Of a stretch of 51,307 nucleotides of DNA, positions 34,556 through 42,694 are shown one piece after another; the first letter of the stretch is position 1, and each line of letters begins with the position of its first letter. This stretch comes from an uncultured Erysipelotrichaceae bacterium (GTDB taxonomy: Bacteria > Bacillota_I > Bacilli_A > Erysipelotrichales > Coprobacillaceae): positions 1 through 51,307 of the forward strand of contig CAJUOS010000010.1 of NCBI GenBank assembly GCA_910588075.1, in the 5' to 3' direction. The notes beneath the pieces were generated by a model. The model did not search any database. It saw only the letters and a program-made list of their open reading frames with translations, and was not told the origin of the DNA. The translations under genes and the position numbers were made by a program.

Positions 34556-35540
34556 ATAACATCTTTTCTCTCAATTCTTCATTACTCATTGCACTAAGAT
34601 ATGCAGGTGCAATATCAAAAACTGTTTTACATCCACTTTGACCTTCTTGTGCTAATCTATAAACAGCTCTAGCATAGGCAACAATTACACTCGCTGTAAA
34701 TTCTGGATTTGAATCCAATTTTAGACTATACTCAATTAAATGTGAATTCTCATTATTCCATCCTGTTTTACCACTGCGTAATACAAAACCACCATGAGGA
34801 ATACCACTATGATTACGTTGTAATTCCTCTTCACTTATAAAGTATACAGTTGTATCATAATCAGCAAAATAGTTAGGCATTGTTTTAATTTCTTCTTCAA
34901 TTTTTTGAGCATCTGCTCCTTCTTCTAAAACAACATAACATTCTCTTGTATGCTTTTGACGTGTTGAAAGTTCTGGGTTTTCACCATGACGTACTGATTC
35001 AAGAGCAGCTTCAACAGGTACTGTATACTGTCTTGCATCTTTTACTCCATCAATTCTTCTAATTGCATCTGAATGTCCTTGACTTACACCTTTCCCCCAG
35101 AATGTATAATCATTACCTTGAGGTAATACTGCACTAGCATAAAGTCTATTTAATGAAAACATACCTGGATCCCATCCTGAAGAAATAATTGCTACATTCC
35201 CACCAGCTTTAGCAGCCTTATCAACATTTTGAAAATGTTCTGGTATTTTTGCATGTGTATCAAAACTATCAATAACATTAAACATTGAAGCATATTCAGG
35301 TGTCTGTTTTGGTAAATCAGTTGCACTTCCTCCACATAAAACCATGACATCAATTTTATCTTTCCATTCTTCAACATCATTAATAGAACATACTTTTACA
35401 TCTTTTGTTAATATACTTAAATCACTAGGATTTCTTCTTGTAAAAACTGCAACCAACTCCATATCATCATTTTGTTTGATTGCACATTCTACACCACGTC
35501 CTAAATTCCCATAACCAAGGATTCCAACTCTTATACTCAT
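34554..35540 (-). CDS. ddh: meso-Diaminopimelate D-dehydrogenase
   Basis: 328 residues, the usual length. NADP-binding start VGILGYGNLGRGVECAI; substrate-domain signatures ISSGWDPGMFSLNRLYASAV and TFWGKGVSQGHSDAIRRIDG are those of Ddh. It reductively aminates tetrahydrodipicolinate to meso-DAP in one step (or deaminates meso-DAP). Monocistronic, AAAGGAGAG ribosome site. With the dapH-dapL-dapF operon 9 kb away, the cell has two routes to meso-DAP. Confidence 0.95.
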   Translation of the reverse strand: MSIRVGILGYGNLGRGVECAIKQNDDMELVAVFTRRNPSDLSILTKDVKVCSINDVEEWKDKIDVMVLCGGSATDLPKQTPEYASMFNVIDSFDTHAKIPEHFQNVDKAAKAGGNVAIISSGWDPGMFSLNRLYASAVLPQGNDYTFWGKGVSQGHSDAIRRIDGVKDARQYTVPVEAALESVRHGENPELSTRQKHTRECYVVLEEGADAQKIEEEIKTMPNYFADYDTTVYFISEEELQRNHSGIPHGGFVLRSGKTGWNNENSHLIEYSLKLDSNPEFTASVIVAYARAVYRLAQEGQSGCKTVFDIAPAYLSAMSNEELREKML

Positions 35541-35967
35541 TTTATCTCTCCTTTACAAAAATTTTATTCTTTCAATAATTAAATATTATACACTATTATG
35601 CTTTTTAATAAAATACTTTTCTAAAAATTCCTATTAAACTCTAAAATATAACAATCAATAACATCTCCAATTACAAACTATTTATACCTAGCTAATCCAT
35701 AATGCAAGCAATCACTTCTTCAGTTCTATTCAAAAATAAAATAACATTTATAAAATCATTTCATTCTCATATCTTTCTACTTATCCATCTCAATAAATGA
35801 ATTTTTCCTTTAAACTTAAAACTTTCATCTTATTAAGTTTTTTTAACAAACCAACTTCTCTTTTTCATATTCTATTTTAGAATATCATTATTTTCTCAAT
35901 ATCATAAAATAATTATTGTTTTTAATTTTATTCAATATTAAAATATATTTATAAATGGAGGTTTATT
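35541..35967. other. Gene-free AT-rich stretch
   Basis: 427 nt of very AT-rich sequence. No open frame with a ribosome site, no strong hairpin, no recognisable riboswitch core. It presumably contains the divergent promoters of ddh and the cupin gene. Confidence 0.4.
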
Positions 35968-36312
35968 ATGAAAAGTATAGATATTGAACATTTTCAAGGT
36001 GGTGAAGGTACTGTTCACTTTGATCATATATTAGAAACAGAACAAATGCATGGTATGAATAGAGTTTATGCTAAAGTTACATTACAAAAAGGCTGCTCTG
36101 TTGGTTATCATATTCATGAAGGTGATGGTGAAGATTATTATGTCATAAAAGGTACAGCAACCATTGATGATAACCATGAAAGAATAATAACTTTACAAGC
36201 TGGAGAACATTATTTTACACCTTCTGGTAAAGGACATAGTTTAACGAACTTAGATGATGAAGAATTACAAGTTATGGCACTTATTATTTATGATCATGAG
36301 CAATCTATATAG
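35968..36312 (+). CDS. Small cupin-domain protein
   Basis: 114 residues, a single conserved beta-barrel cupin. Motif 1 GYHIHEGDGEDYYVIKGTA gives metal ligands His-x-His and Glu; motif 2 is FTPSGKGHSLTNLDD with the last His. Such one-domain cupins bind a metal and may be isomerases, dioxygenases or sensors; the substrate cannot be told. GGAGG ribosome site 6 nt before the ATG; own terminator. Confidence 0.9.
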   Translation: MKSIDIEHFQGGEGTVHFDHILETEQMHGMNRVYAKVTLQKGCSVGYHIHEGDGEDYYVIKGTATIDDNHERIITLQAGEHYFTPSGKGHSLTNLDDEELQVMALIIYDHEQSI

Positions 36313-36419
36313 TGTCTATCTATCATTTATATGAATACATAAAGATATAAATTTATTGTGAATTCAAATATATTAATATAATATCATTATTTTTTTAAAA
36401 TTTGCTAAAATAATAAGAG

Positions 36420-36456
36420 AAACATAGAGAGGTAAATAGTATCTCTATGTTTTTTA
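36420..36456 (+). terminator. Terminator of the cupin gene
   Basis: AACATAGAGA / TCTCTATGTT, 10-bp stem, 11-nt loop, followed by TTTTT on the plus strand. Confidence 0.8.
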
Positions 36457-36467
36457 TATGGAAAATT

Positions 36468-36476
36468 TGCTATAAT
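36468..36476 (+). promoter_or_regulatory. Extended -10 promoter of the SIR2 gene
   Basis: TG-C-TATAAT, a perfect extended -10. The transcript would start around 36483, leaving a very short leader before the SIR2 start codon. No good -35. Confidence 0.6.
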
Positions 36477-36499
36477 AAAGATAAGGATTGGTGATAAAT

Positions 36500-37381
36500 T
36501 TGAAAGCAAATATTCAAAACATAAAAAAAGCATTAAATCAAAATAAATTAGTTATCTTTGTTGGAGCAGGTGTATCAAAAAACTCTCATGTTCCAACATG
36601 GGGATATCTTGTTAGAAAATATGCAAAAAAGCTTAATTATACACAATGTCTATCATGTCATTTTAAAACTTCTCAATGTGAAAAGTCCTGTCATCATAAA
36701 TATTATTTTTCAACTGATGAATATATTAAAATCCCCCAATACTTTTATAGTTATGATAAATCAGAAAATCATCATGATTATTATGCTATTTTAAAAGAAG
36801 CTTTTCAACATGACTTTAAACCCAATATTCTTAATGATTTAATTACTTCTCTTCATCCTGAACATATTATCACAACCAATTATGATCATTTGTTAGATCA
36901 TTATCAATATGAAGTTATTACAAGTGATCAAGATTTATTAAAATCAAAGTCAAATCACTATCTTATTAAAATGCATGGTGATATTGATGATATTGAACAT
37001 ATTGTTTTTAAAGAAGATGATTACTTAAATTTTTCTCAAACTCATGCATTAATAGAACTTTATATAAAATCATTACTCATTGATCACATTTTTTTATTTG
37101 TAGGTTATTCATTAAATGATTATAACTTAAAAATGTTTCTTAACTGGATTGATTATCTTGGGCATGAAAATAATGTTAAAGAAAGTATGCATGCTAATTA
37201 TCTTATGACAACTGATATTACCTCTGATCAAGATTATCTTATTTCATACTATCTTCAAAAAAATATTCATGTTATTAATCTTAATGAATTGAGTCAAGAT
37301 ATAGTTCAAGAATCATTATCAATTCCTTTAGATGATGAAATTGGACGTAGAACATATATTTGTTTAAAATATCTTAAATAA
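36500..37381 (+). CDS. Solitary SIR2-family NAD-binding protein
   Basis: About 293 residues from TTG at 36500 (GGTGA 5 nt upstream); GTG 36491 and TTG 36488 are alternatives that would nearly coincide with the transcription start. NAD-fold signatures: VIFVGAGVSKNSHVPTWGYL, TTNYDHLLDH, IKMHGDIDD (catalytic His) and FVGYSLNDYNLKMFL. An insert near residues 48-68 has a Cys/His cluster (CLSCHFKTSQCEKSCHHKY). Stand-alone SIR2 proteins of this size include NAD-degrading antiphage effectors as well as deacylases. No sensor partner gene is adjacent; function in defence is only a possibility. Confidence 0.85.
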   Translation: MKANIQNIKKALNQNKLVIFVGAGVSKNSHVPTWGYLVRKYAKKLNYTQCLSCHFKTSQCEKSCHHKYYFSTDEYIKIPQYFYSYDKSENHHDYYAILKEAFQHDFKPNILNDLITSLHPEHIITTNYDHLLDHYQYEVITSDQDLLKSKSNHYLIKMHGDIDDIEHIVFKEDDYLNFSQTHALIELYIKSLLIDHIFLFVGYSLNDYNLKMFLNWIDYLGHENNVKESMHANYLMTTDITSDQDYLISYYLQKNIHVINLNELSQDIVQESLSIPLDDEIGRRTYICLKYLK

Positions 37382-37464
37382 TTTTATAAAATTTATATTC
37401 ATATATAAATAATAAAAATAGGAAGCATTATGAAAAGAATGACAAGTTTTAGTATTTACCATAC

Positions 37465-37496
37465 AAAAAAAAGAAATCATAAACGATTTCTTTTTA
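37465..37496. terminator. Bidirectional terminator between SIR2 and mrp genes
   Basis: AAAAGAAATC / GATTTCTTTT, 10-bp stem with loop ATAAAC, A-run on the left and T-run on the right; it reaches the mrp stop codon. Confidence 0.85.
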
Positions 37497-38312
37497 CATA
37501 TCTTTTAATTGTTGATTAAATTCATCTAACCAATCAGATGAATAATCTTCTATCATTCCCATATCTGATAACTTTGTTAGTTCGCTATCTAATGGTAAAT
37601 GTCCTAATACTTGTAAATCAAACTTTTCTGCCACTTCTTCTAAATGACTTTTTCCAAAAACATAAATCTTTTTATCACAATCTGGACATTTGACATAACT
37701 CATATTTTCTACAATCCCTATAATTGGAATATTCATTTTCTTAGCCATATTAACAGCTTTACCCACAATCATACTCACAAGTTCTTGTGGACTTGTAACA
37801 ATCACAATACCGTCCAATGGTAAAGATTGAAAAACAGTTAATGGAACATCACCTGTCCCTGGTGGCATATCAACAAACATATAATCAACTTCTTCCCATC
37901 TTACATCTGTCCAAAATTGTTTAATCATTCCTGCTAAAACTGGTCCTCTCCAAACAACTGGATCCTCTGGATGTTCTAATAAAAGATTAGTAGACATAAT
38001 CTTCATTCCATATGGTGTTTGAGCTGGTATAATTTCTTCACCATTAGAATATACTTGCATATTATCAACACCAAATACCTTACCAATAGATGGTCCTGTA
38101 ATATCACCATCTAGTATGGCTACTTTATGCCCTTCTCTTTGTTTTAAAACAGCTAATAATGATGTTATAGATGATTTTCCAACTCCACCTTTACCACTCA
38201 CAACACCAATTACTTTTTTAACATGAGAATTTTTATTTAATGGTGCTAAAAAACTTCTTTCATCACAATCTTGTTGACATGATTCACAATTATGATTACA
38301 TTCTTGACTCAT
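37494..38312 (-). CDS. Mrp/ApbC (NBP35-type) iron-sulfur cluster carrier ATPase
   Basis: 272 residues. N-terminal cysteine cluster (CNHNCESCQQDC); deviant Walker A GVVSGKGGVGKSSITSL near 38-54; MPPGTGDVPLT near 147-157; then the C-terminal CPDCDKK (CxxC) that binds a bridging 4Fe-4S cluster between subunits. It carries clusters to apo-proteins in the cytoplasm. Monocistronic. Confidence 0.93.
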   Translation of the reverse strand: MSQECNHNCESCQQDCDERSFLAPLNKNSHVKKVIGVVSGKGGVGKSSITSLLAVLKQREGHKVAILDGDITGPSIGKVFGVDNMQVYSNGEEIIPAQTPYGMKIMSTNLLLEHPEDPVVWRGPVLAGMIKQFWTDVRWEEVDYMFVDMPPGTGDVPLTVFQSLPLDGIVIVTSPQELVSMIVGKAVNMAKKMNIPIIGIVENMSYVKCPDCDKKIYVFGKSHLEEVAEKFDLQVLGHLPLDSELTKLSDMGMIEDYSSDWLDEFNQQLKDM

Positions 38313-38378
38313 ATTATCTCTCCTTCACTCCCATTATTCTACTATAAAATAATATCTTATTCAAAATAAATGCAAAAA

Positions 38379-39236
38379 TTATTCTATATACTCTTTTTTA
38401 AAAGTAAATCCTCTCCCACGAACCTCATTCACTTTACTAACAATCATAAAAGCATGTGCATCAATACTTAAAACCAAATCATTTAGTCTAGGTAATTCTC
38501 GATTTGATACCACTGTCATAACAACAGGATACTCATTCTTCATATATCCAGATATAGACTTTAACATTGTTGAACCTCTATCTAATTCATGAATAATAGC
38601 TTCATTAATTTTCTCATATTCCTTTGAAACAATCATGACTTCAGTTTGAGCTTTTCCAATAACCAAAACTTTATCTAAAACAATTGAATATGTAAACACT
38701 AAAACAATACCATATAAAACCATTTCTTGGTTTGTATAAAAGACTTGCATAAGTAAAATAAGAAAATCAAAAACATATAATCCAACTGAAACAGGAATTC
38801 CAAACTTCTTATTTAAAACAAGTGGGGGAATATCCATACCACCTGTTGAAGCATTACATTTAATAACTATACCTATACCACAGCCTACCATAACTCCTCC
38901 TAATAATGCTGCTAATAAAGGATCATTTGTTATTTTAACATAGCCTATGGTTTGTTCAAAAACCCCTAAAATAAAAGGAAAATAGAATGTACTCAATAAA
39001 GTTGTAAAAGCAAAAGCTTTTCCTAATATTATTAATCCTATTATAAACATAATAATATTAAAAATAGAAACAAATATTGTTATAGGTATTTGTAAAGAAT
39101 GATTCATAATAATAGCTAATCCTGTTGTCCCACCAGTAATCAATCCATTAGGTATAATAAATAAAACAATTGCTAAAGTATAAAGTGTATTCCCCACTAA
39201 AATACCTATTATATTTTTTAAAGTTTTATAAAACAT
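38379..39236 (-). CDS. YitT family membrane protein (DUF161/DUF2179)
   Basis: 285 residues: five to six helices in the first 195 residues (GNTLYTLAIVLFIIPNGLIT, GGTTGLAIIMNH, GGVMVGCGIGIVIKCNASTG, GGMDIPPLVLNKK), then a cytoplasmic DUF2179 domain (GSTMLKSISGYMKNEYPVVM). Function of the family is unknown; transport has been suggested. AGGAGG-type ribosome site. A single gene between mrp and the IIB-ROK gene. Confidence 0.92.
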   Translation of the reverse strand: MFYKTLKNIIGILVGNTLYTLAIVLFIIPNGLITGGTTGLAIIMNHSLQIPITIFVSIFNIIMFIIGLIILGKAFAFTTLLSTFYFPFILGVFEQTIGYVKITNDPLLAALLGGVMVGCGIGIVIKCNASTGGMDIPPLVLNKKFGIPVSVGLYVFDFLILLMQVFYTNQEMVLYGIVLVFTYSIVLDKVLVIGKAQTEVMIVSKEYEKINEAIIHELDRGSTMLKSISGYMKNEYPVVMTVVSNRELPRLNDLVLSIDAHAFMIVSKVNEVRGRGFTFKKEYIE

Positions 39237-39308
39237 ATAATCCTCCCTTATATTTTCACCTTCACTATTATATCACTCTTATTGATATTGAAAAGTAAAA
39301 AATCTATA

Positions 39309-40706
39309 TTATCTATTTAAAGAATAATTTGCACACTGTACTAATTGTCCAATTAATAAATATTCCTTTAATCCTTCAAGCTTTATGATTTCAGGAATAT
39401 AATACTCTGGAATATATTTTTTCACTTCTTCTCTAATATCTTGTTCACTAACAATCAAAGGACTAGAAACAACAATAAGTTCTGGAGCTAAAATCGTAAT
39501 AATTGGAATCATATTTTTAGCAACCCACTCAAGTGTTCCTTCTGGTGTTTTTCTTGTAATGAAATAGTCATGACTATATTGTATAGGATTATATAAAATT
39601 TCTCCTGCTACTATTTTGTCCCCTTTAATCAATTCCCCATTATGAATACTTCCTACTGAACCACCTTGTCCAATCATAGGTTGAAACATAAATGATAAAG
39701 ATAATACTTTATCTTGGCAAGCATAATAACCTAATGCAATATCATTTGTATCATTTGTTAAAATGATTTTTTGAGTAAAATTTCTAGATAAATATTCAAT
39801 AACATCACAACGATGCCCTAAAGATAATAATTCTTCATCAGCAGATCCAGGTTTAGATACACATATTAATGATACATCTGATTGTTCTAATAAAATTGTT
39901 CGAATAAGATGTCTAATATCTTCTAAATTAACATGATTTTTTAACATTTCATCATCTACTAAAATTTGATTTCTATGATCATAAACACGATAAACAAGAC
40001 GAACCTTATCATTATATCTTAATAAACCAATACACAATATTTTATTTTTGTGTTCAATATTTATTTTTAAATTAGGAAGTAAGAGAGTGATATTATCTTT
40101 TTTATATTTTTGTAATTCTTCATCTATAAAGTCAAATGTAGCTTTTACATCATACCCAGCAAATATATGTGATGCAATACATAAAACCAATTTATCTTTC
40201 AAAACTTTTTGAATTTTTGGTTGCATATAAGAAATTTGTGGTGCTAATAATATAACATCATAATCTTTTGCACCATCAAATAATTCACTGTATGCTTTAG
40301 CATCAAAAATATAATTCATATCTAACAGTTCTACTGCTTCATTTAATCTTTCTGCAAAATAACTTGTTGTAAAGCCACTACTACAACTCAATAAAACTTT
40401 AATTTTAGGTTTAACAACTAATGTTTGAATTGTATCAATCATTTCTTCAAATAACTCAACTGCATGTTTTAATGTTTGCATTTGAAAATGAAGATAAAAA
40501 ATAGCTGTATCTGTTACTTTATTAATAACTTTTAATTCAATAACATTAAAATCATTAAATGTTATTTCCCCATGTCCATAATCTGTCTCAATTATGATTA
40601 TATTTTCCATTTGTGAATGTTGATAAACTTTATAATCATCATTCTTATGAAATAAAATCCATTGTTTAAAAACAACAAAATATATATCTTTTAAGAAATT
40701 ATCCAT
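39309..40706 (-). CDS. PTS EIIB-like / ROK-like fusion protein
   Basis: 465 residues from ATG 40706 (MDNFLKDIYF); the frame opens at 40727, but AAAGG lies inside that extension and a TATAAT is close upstream. Layout: N-terminal beta domain (about 1-95); a lactose/cellobiose EIIB-like domain (about 100-195) with LLSCSSGFTTSYFAERLNEA, whose first Cys matches the phosphocysteine of EIIB; then a ROK-like actin-fold region (about 205-465) with IILTNDTNDIALGYYACQ, GQGGSVGSIHNGELIKGDKI and VAGEILYNP. The zinc motif of ROK kinases is not evident. It may be a sugar or phosphorylation-state sensor; the catalytic role is uncertain. No PTS gene adjoins it. Confidence 0.75.
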   Translation of the reverse strand: MDNFLKDIYFVVFKQWILFHKNDDYKVYQHSQMENIIIIETDYGHGEITFNDFNVIELKVINKVTDTAIFYLHFQMQTLKHAVELFEEMIDTIQTLVVKPKIKVLLSCSSGFTTSYFAERLNEAVELLDMNYIFDAKAYSELFDGAKDYDVILLAPQISYMQPKIQKVLKDKLVLCIASHIFAGYDVKATFDFIDEELQKYKKDNITLLLPNLKINIEHKNKILCIGLLRYNDKVRLVYRVYDHRNQILVDDEMLKNHVNLEDIRHLIRTILLEQSDVSLICVSKPGSADEELLSLGHRCDVIEYLSRNFTQKIILTNDTNDIALGYYACQDKVLSLSFMFQPMIGQGGSVGSIHNGELIKGDKIVAGEILYNPIQYSHDYFITRKTPEGTLEWVAKNMIPIITILAPELIVVSSPLIVSEQDIREEVKKYIPEYYIPEIIKLEGLKEYLLIGQLVQCANYSLNR

Positions 40707-40810
40707 GTCCCTCATCCTTTCAAACATAGAAATATTATATCATAGTTTATCTTAAATCATATCTCTTTATATATTTTTCAAAGAAATTATCAATGAATAT
40801 AAATATTCTT

Positions 40811-40966
40811 TCAGAAAAAAAGAAATTGCTTTTTTATAAAAACAACTTCTTTTATACATAACGATCTTAAACCCTCTAACAATTGATTTAAATATTCTAT
40901 ACAAAACATCTGATTCTTATCTTCAAAATAAAAATATTCCTTATTATTAATCATATGTTCATTCAT
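40811..40966 (-). CDS. Possible 51-residue protein, overlapping a terminator
   Basis: Frame MNEHMINNKEYFYFEDKNQM, FCIEYLNQLLEGLRSLCIKE, VVFIKKQFLFF. No convincing ribosome site, and its 3' third encodes a strong hairpin with a T-run, so it may be a non-coding transcript end or a gene remnant. The rest of 40728-41075 shows nothing. Confidence 0.25.
   Translation of the reverse strand: MNEHMINNKEYFYFEDKNQMFCIEYLNQLLEGLRSLCIKEVVFIKKQFLFF
40815..40853 (-). terminator. Terminator-like hairpin in a gene-free gap
   Basis: On the minus strand AAAAGAAGTTGTTTTTA pairs with TAAAAAAGCAATTTCTTTT with one mismatch and one bulge, followed by TTT. It ends a leftward transcript of unknown nature, perhaps that of the methyltransferase-like gene or a small RNA. 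Confidence 0.5.
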
Positions 40967-41075
40967 AGTAACTATGATTTAAGTTATCATCTTTTCATCA
41001 ACAAATATTTATACTGTCCTATTTTCCTAATATGAAGTCAATGCTCCACTACAATAAAAGTACATGTGAATAACA

Positions 41076-41660
41076 CTATAAGTTCTTCTGTTTTCTTCCC
41101 AAATATCGATATACTTGTTTTTTATAAAACCTATAATCAATTCCATATTCTTTATCTAAATAATGTTCTTCTTGTAATATTTGTATATGAAGCATAAGAA
41201 TCGCTAGTACAGTAATAATTAATAATGGTATATTAAAAAACATAAATAATATTCCTAAATATACACAATCAAATCCTAAAAAAGCAGGATTTCTACTAAT
41301 TTGATAAATGCCAGAAGTTAACATTTCAGTCCTATCATTTTCAGCAAGCCCCGCTCTCCAACTATCCTTCATTGTTGTAATTGCACAAGCAAAAATAATA
41401 TTTCCTAATATTCCTAAAATAATACCTGTAAAATTCATAATTTGAGATACATTTGGATTTACACTAAAAATACTTATAACCTCAACAAAAACCACAACCC
41501 TTGTAACAACTTTCATAGTCAACTCAATATAATATTGTTGATCTTTATTCTCTCTTTTTGCAATTTGATTAGTTTGTATTCCCTTTCTTTTTTGTATCCA
41601 CATCTTGCCAAAATAAATTGAATAAAAAATCAAAAGAATAATCATACCTAATGTCTTCAT
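41076..41660 (-). CDS. Isoprenylcysteine/phospholipid methyltransferase-like membrane protein
   Basis: 194 residues from ATG 41660 (MKTLGMIILLIFYSIYFGKM), chosen because AAAAGGTGATG precedes it; the frame extends to 41699. Four to five membrane helices and the ICMT/PEMT-type C-terminal signature GIYQISRNPAFLGFDCVYLG then EEHYLDKEYGIDYRFYKKQV, which binds S-adenosylmethionine in relatives. Substrate unknown. Monocistronic. Confidence 0.85.
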   Translation of the reverse strand: MKTLGMIILLIFYSIYFGKMWIQKRKGIQTNQIAKRENKDQQYYIELTMKVVTRVVVFVEVISIFSVNPNVSQIMNFTGIILGILGNIIFACAITTMKDSWRAGLAENDRTEMLTSGIYQISRNPAFLGFDCVYLGILFMFFNIPLLIITVLAILMLHIQILQEEHYLDKEYGIDYRFYKKQVYRYLGRKQKNL

Positions 41661-41708
41661 ATCATCACCTTTTTTAAGTATATCATGTGGATACATCAAT
41701 CACAATTC

Positions 41709-41740
41709 AAAAAAAATAGCTTAGTTTTCATAAACTAAGC
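41709..41740 (-). terminator. Terminator of the beta-glucoside operon
   Basis: GCTTAGTTT / AAACTAAGC with loop TCAT; eight T residues follow on the minus strand. 35 nt after the hydrolase stop. Confidence 0.85.
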
Positions 41741-41775
41741 CATTTCACGTTTTCTAAAAAATAAAGAGAATTTTA

Positions 41776-42669
41776 TTATTTTAAGTTATTATTTAAAAAT
41801 TCATATGTCCTTTCAACTAAAAGTTGTCTTGGTTCTTGAGAGCCACTGCCATCAGCTGCATCAAAAACATGATCTGCATTTTTTACATTCAAAACTTGAA
41901 TATCTGTTGCTGCTTGAATAACAGCATTTGTTGTTGTTTTACTTACATAATCATCTACTTCATCAACTGCAATCATAAGTTTTCCTTTATATTGAGCAAT
42001 ATTTTCTAAAGGTTTACTCTTTTCATTTTCTTCAAAGAATTGAAGTGAACAATCTACATATGGTTCACCCCATAATGTAAATGTAGATTTTCCATTTTTC
42101 TTTGCTTCATTATACATTTCTTTCACAGCTTTTTCACCACCCATGAAATCGTATAAACCACTTAAACCATCATTAGCAGCAGGTGCCCATAAAACTGCTA
42201 CATCTACTTTGTTATCAATATAAAGAGAAGTAATTCTTCCACCCATACTATGACCTACCATTCCTATTTTTTGAATAGAGTATTTATCTTTCATAAAAGC
42301 AATTGCACTATCTAAATCATCAGTCATATTTGTTAAATCATAGGCTGTATAATCTTCTTTACTTTCTCCATTTCCAGGAAAATCTATACGAATTGATGCA
42401 ATACCATTTTCAGCTAATTTATTAGCAAGGGGTTCAAAATTTGCACACCCTTCTCTATCACCTACAAATCCATGTGCCATAACAACTAATGGCATATCTT
42501 CTTTTGTATCTGGTACAACTGTTGTTGCATAAATATCTGTATTTCTTTTTGATTTCACTGTTATTTTTTCAGTAGAAACATTCATTTTTTCTTGCTTTTC
42601 TTCTTTTGATTGAGAGCAACCAGCTAGAAATAAAGTTGATAAAACTCCCAAAACAAGTAATTTTTTCAT
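41776..42669 (-). CDS. Alpha/beta hydrolase lipoprotein (esterase-like)
   Basis: 297 residues from ATG 42669; upstream codons of the open frame overlap the GH1 stop and precede the signal peptide MKKLLVLGVLSTLFLAGCSQ. Lipobox FLAGC. Hydrolase core: oxyanion region MAHGFVGDREGCANF, nucleophile Ser in GMVGHSMGGRI, acid Asp in AVDEVDDYV, His in NADHVFDAADG. It would act at the outer membrane face, perhaps deacetylating or de-esterifying incoming glycosides. Last gene of the PTS-GH1 operon, 25 nt after GH1. Confidence 0.87.
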   Translation of the reverse strand: MKKLLVLGVLSTLFLAGCSQSKEEKQEKMNVSTEKITVKSKRNTDIYATTVVPDTKEDMPLVVMAHGFVGDREGCANFEPLANKLAENGIASIRIDFPGNGESKEDYTAYDLTNMTDDLDSAIAFMKDKYSIQKIGMVGHSMGGRITSLYIDNKVDVAVLWAPAANDGLSGLYDFMGGEKAVKEMYNEAKKNGKSTFTLWGEPYVDCSLQFFEENEKSKPLENIAQYKGKLMIAVDEVDDYVSKTTTNAVIQAATDIQVLNVKNADHVFDAADGSGSQEPRQLLVERTYEFLNNNLK

Positions 42670-42694
42670 TTTTTTATTTTTCCTTCCATATATA

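Noticed and set aside
35541..35967. Lysine riboswitch near the DAP genes
   Set aside because: No conserved core helices or long paired elements could be found; the stretch is nearly featureless AT-rich DNA.
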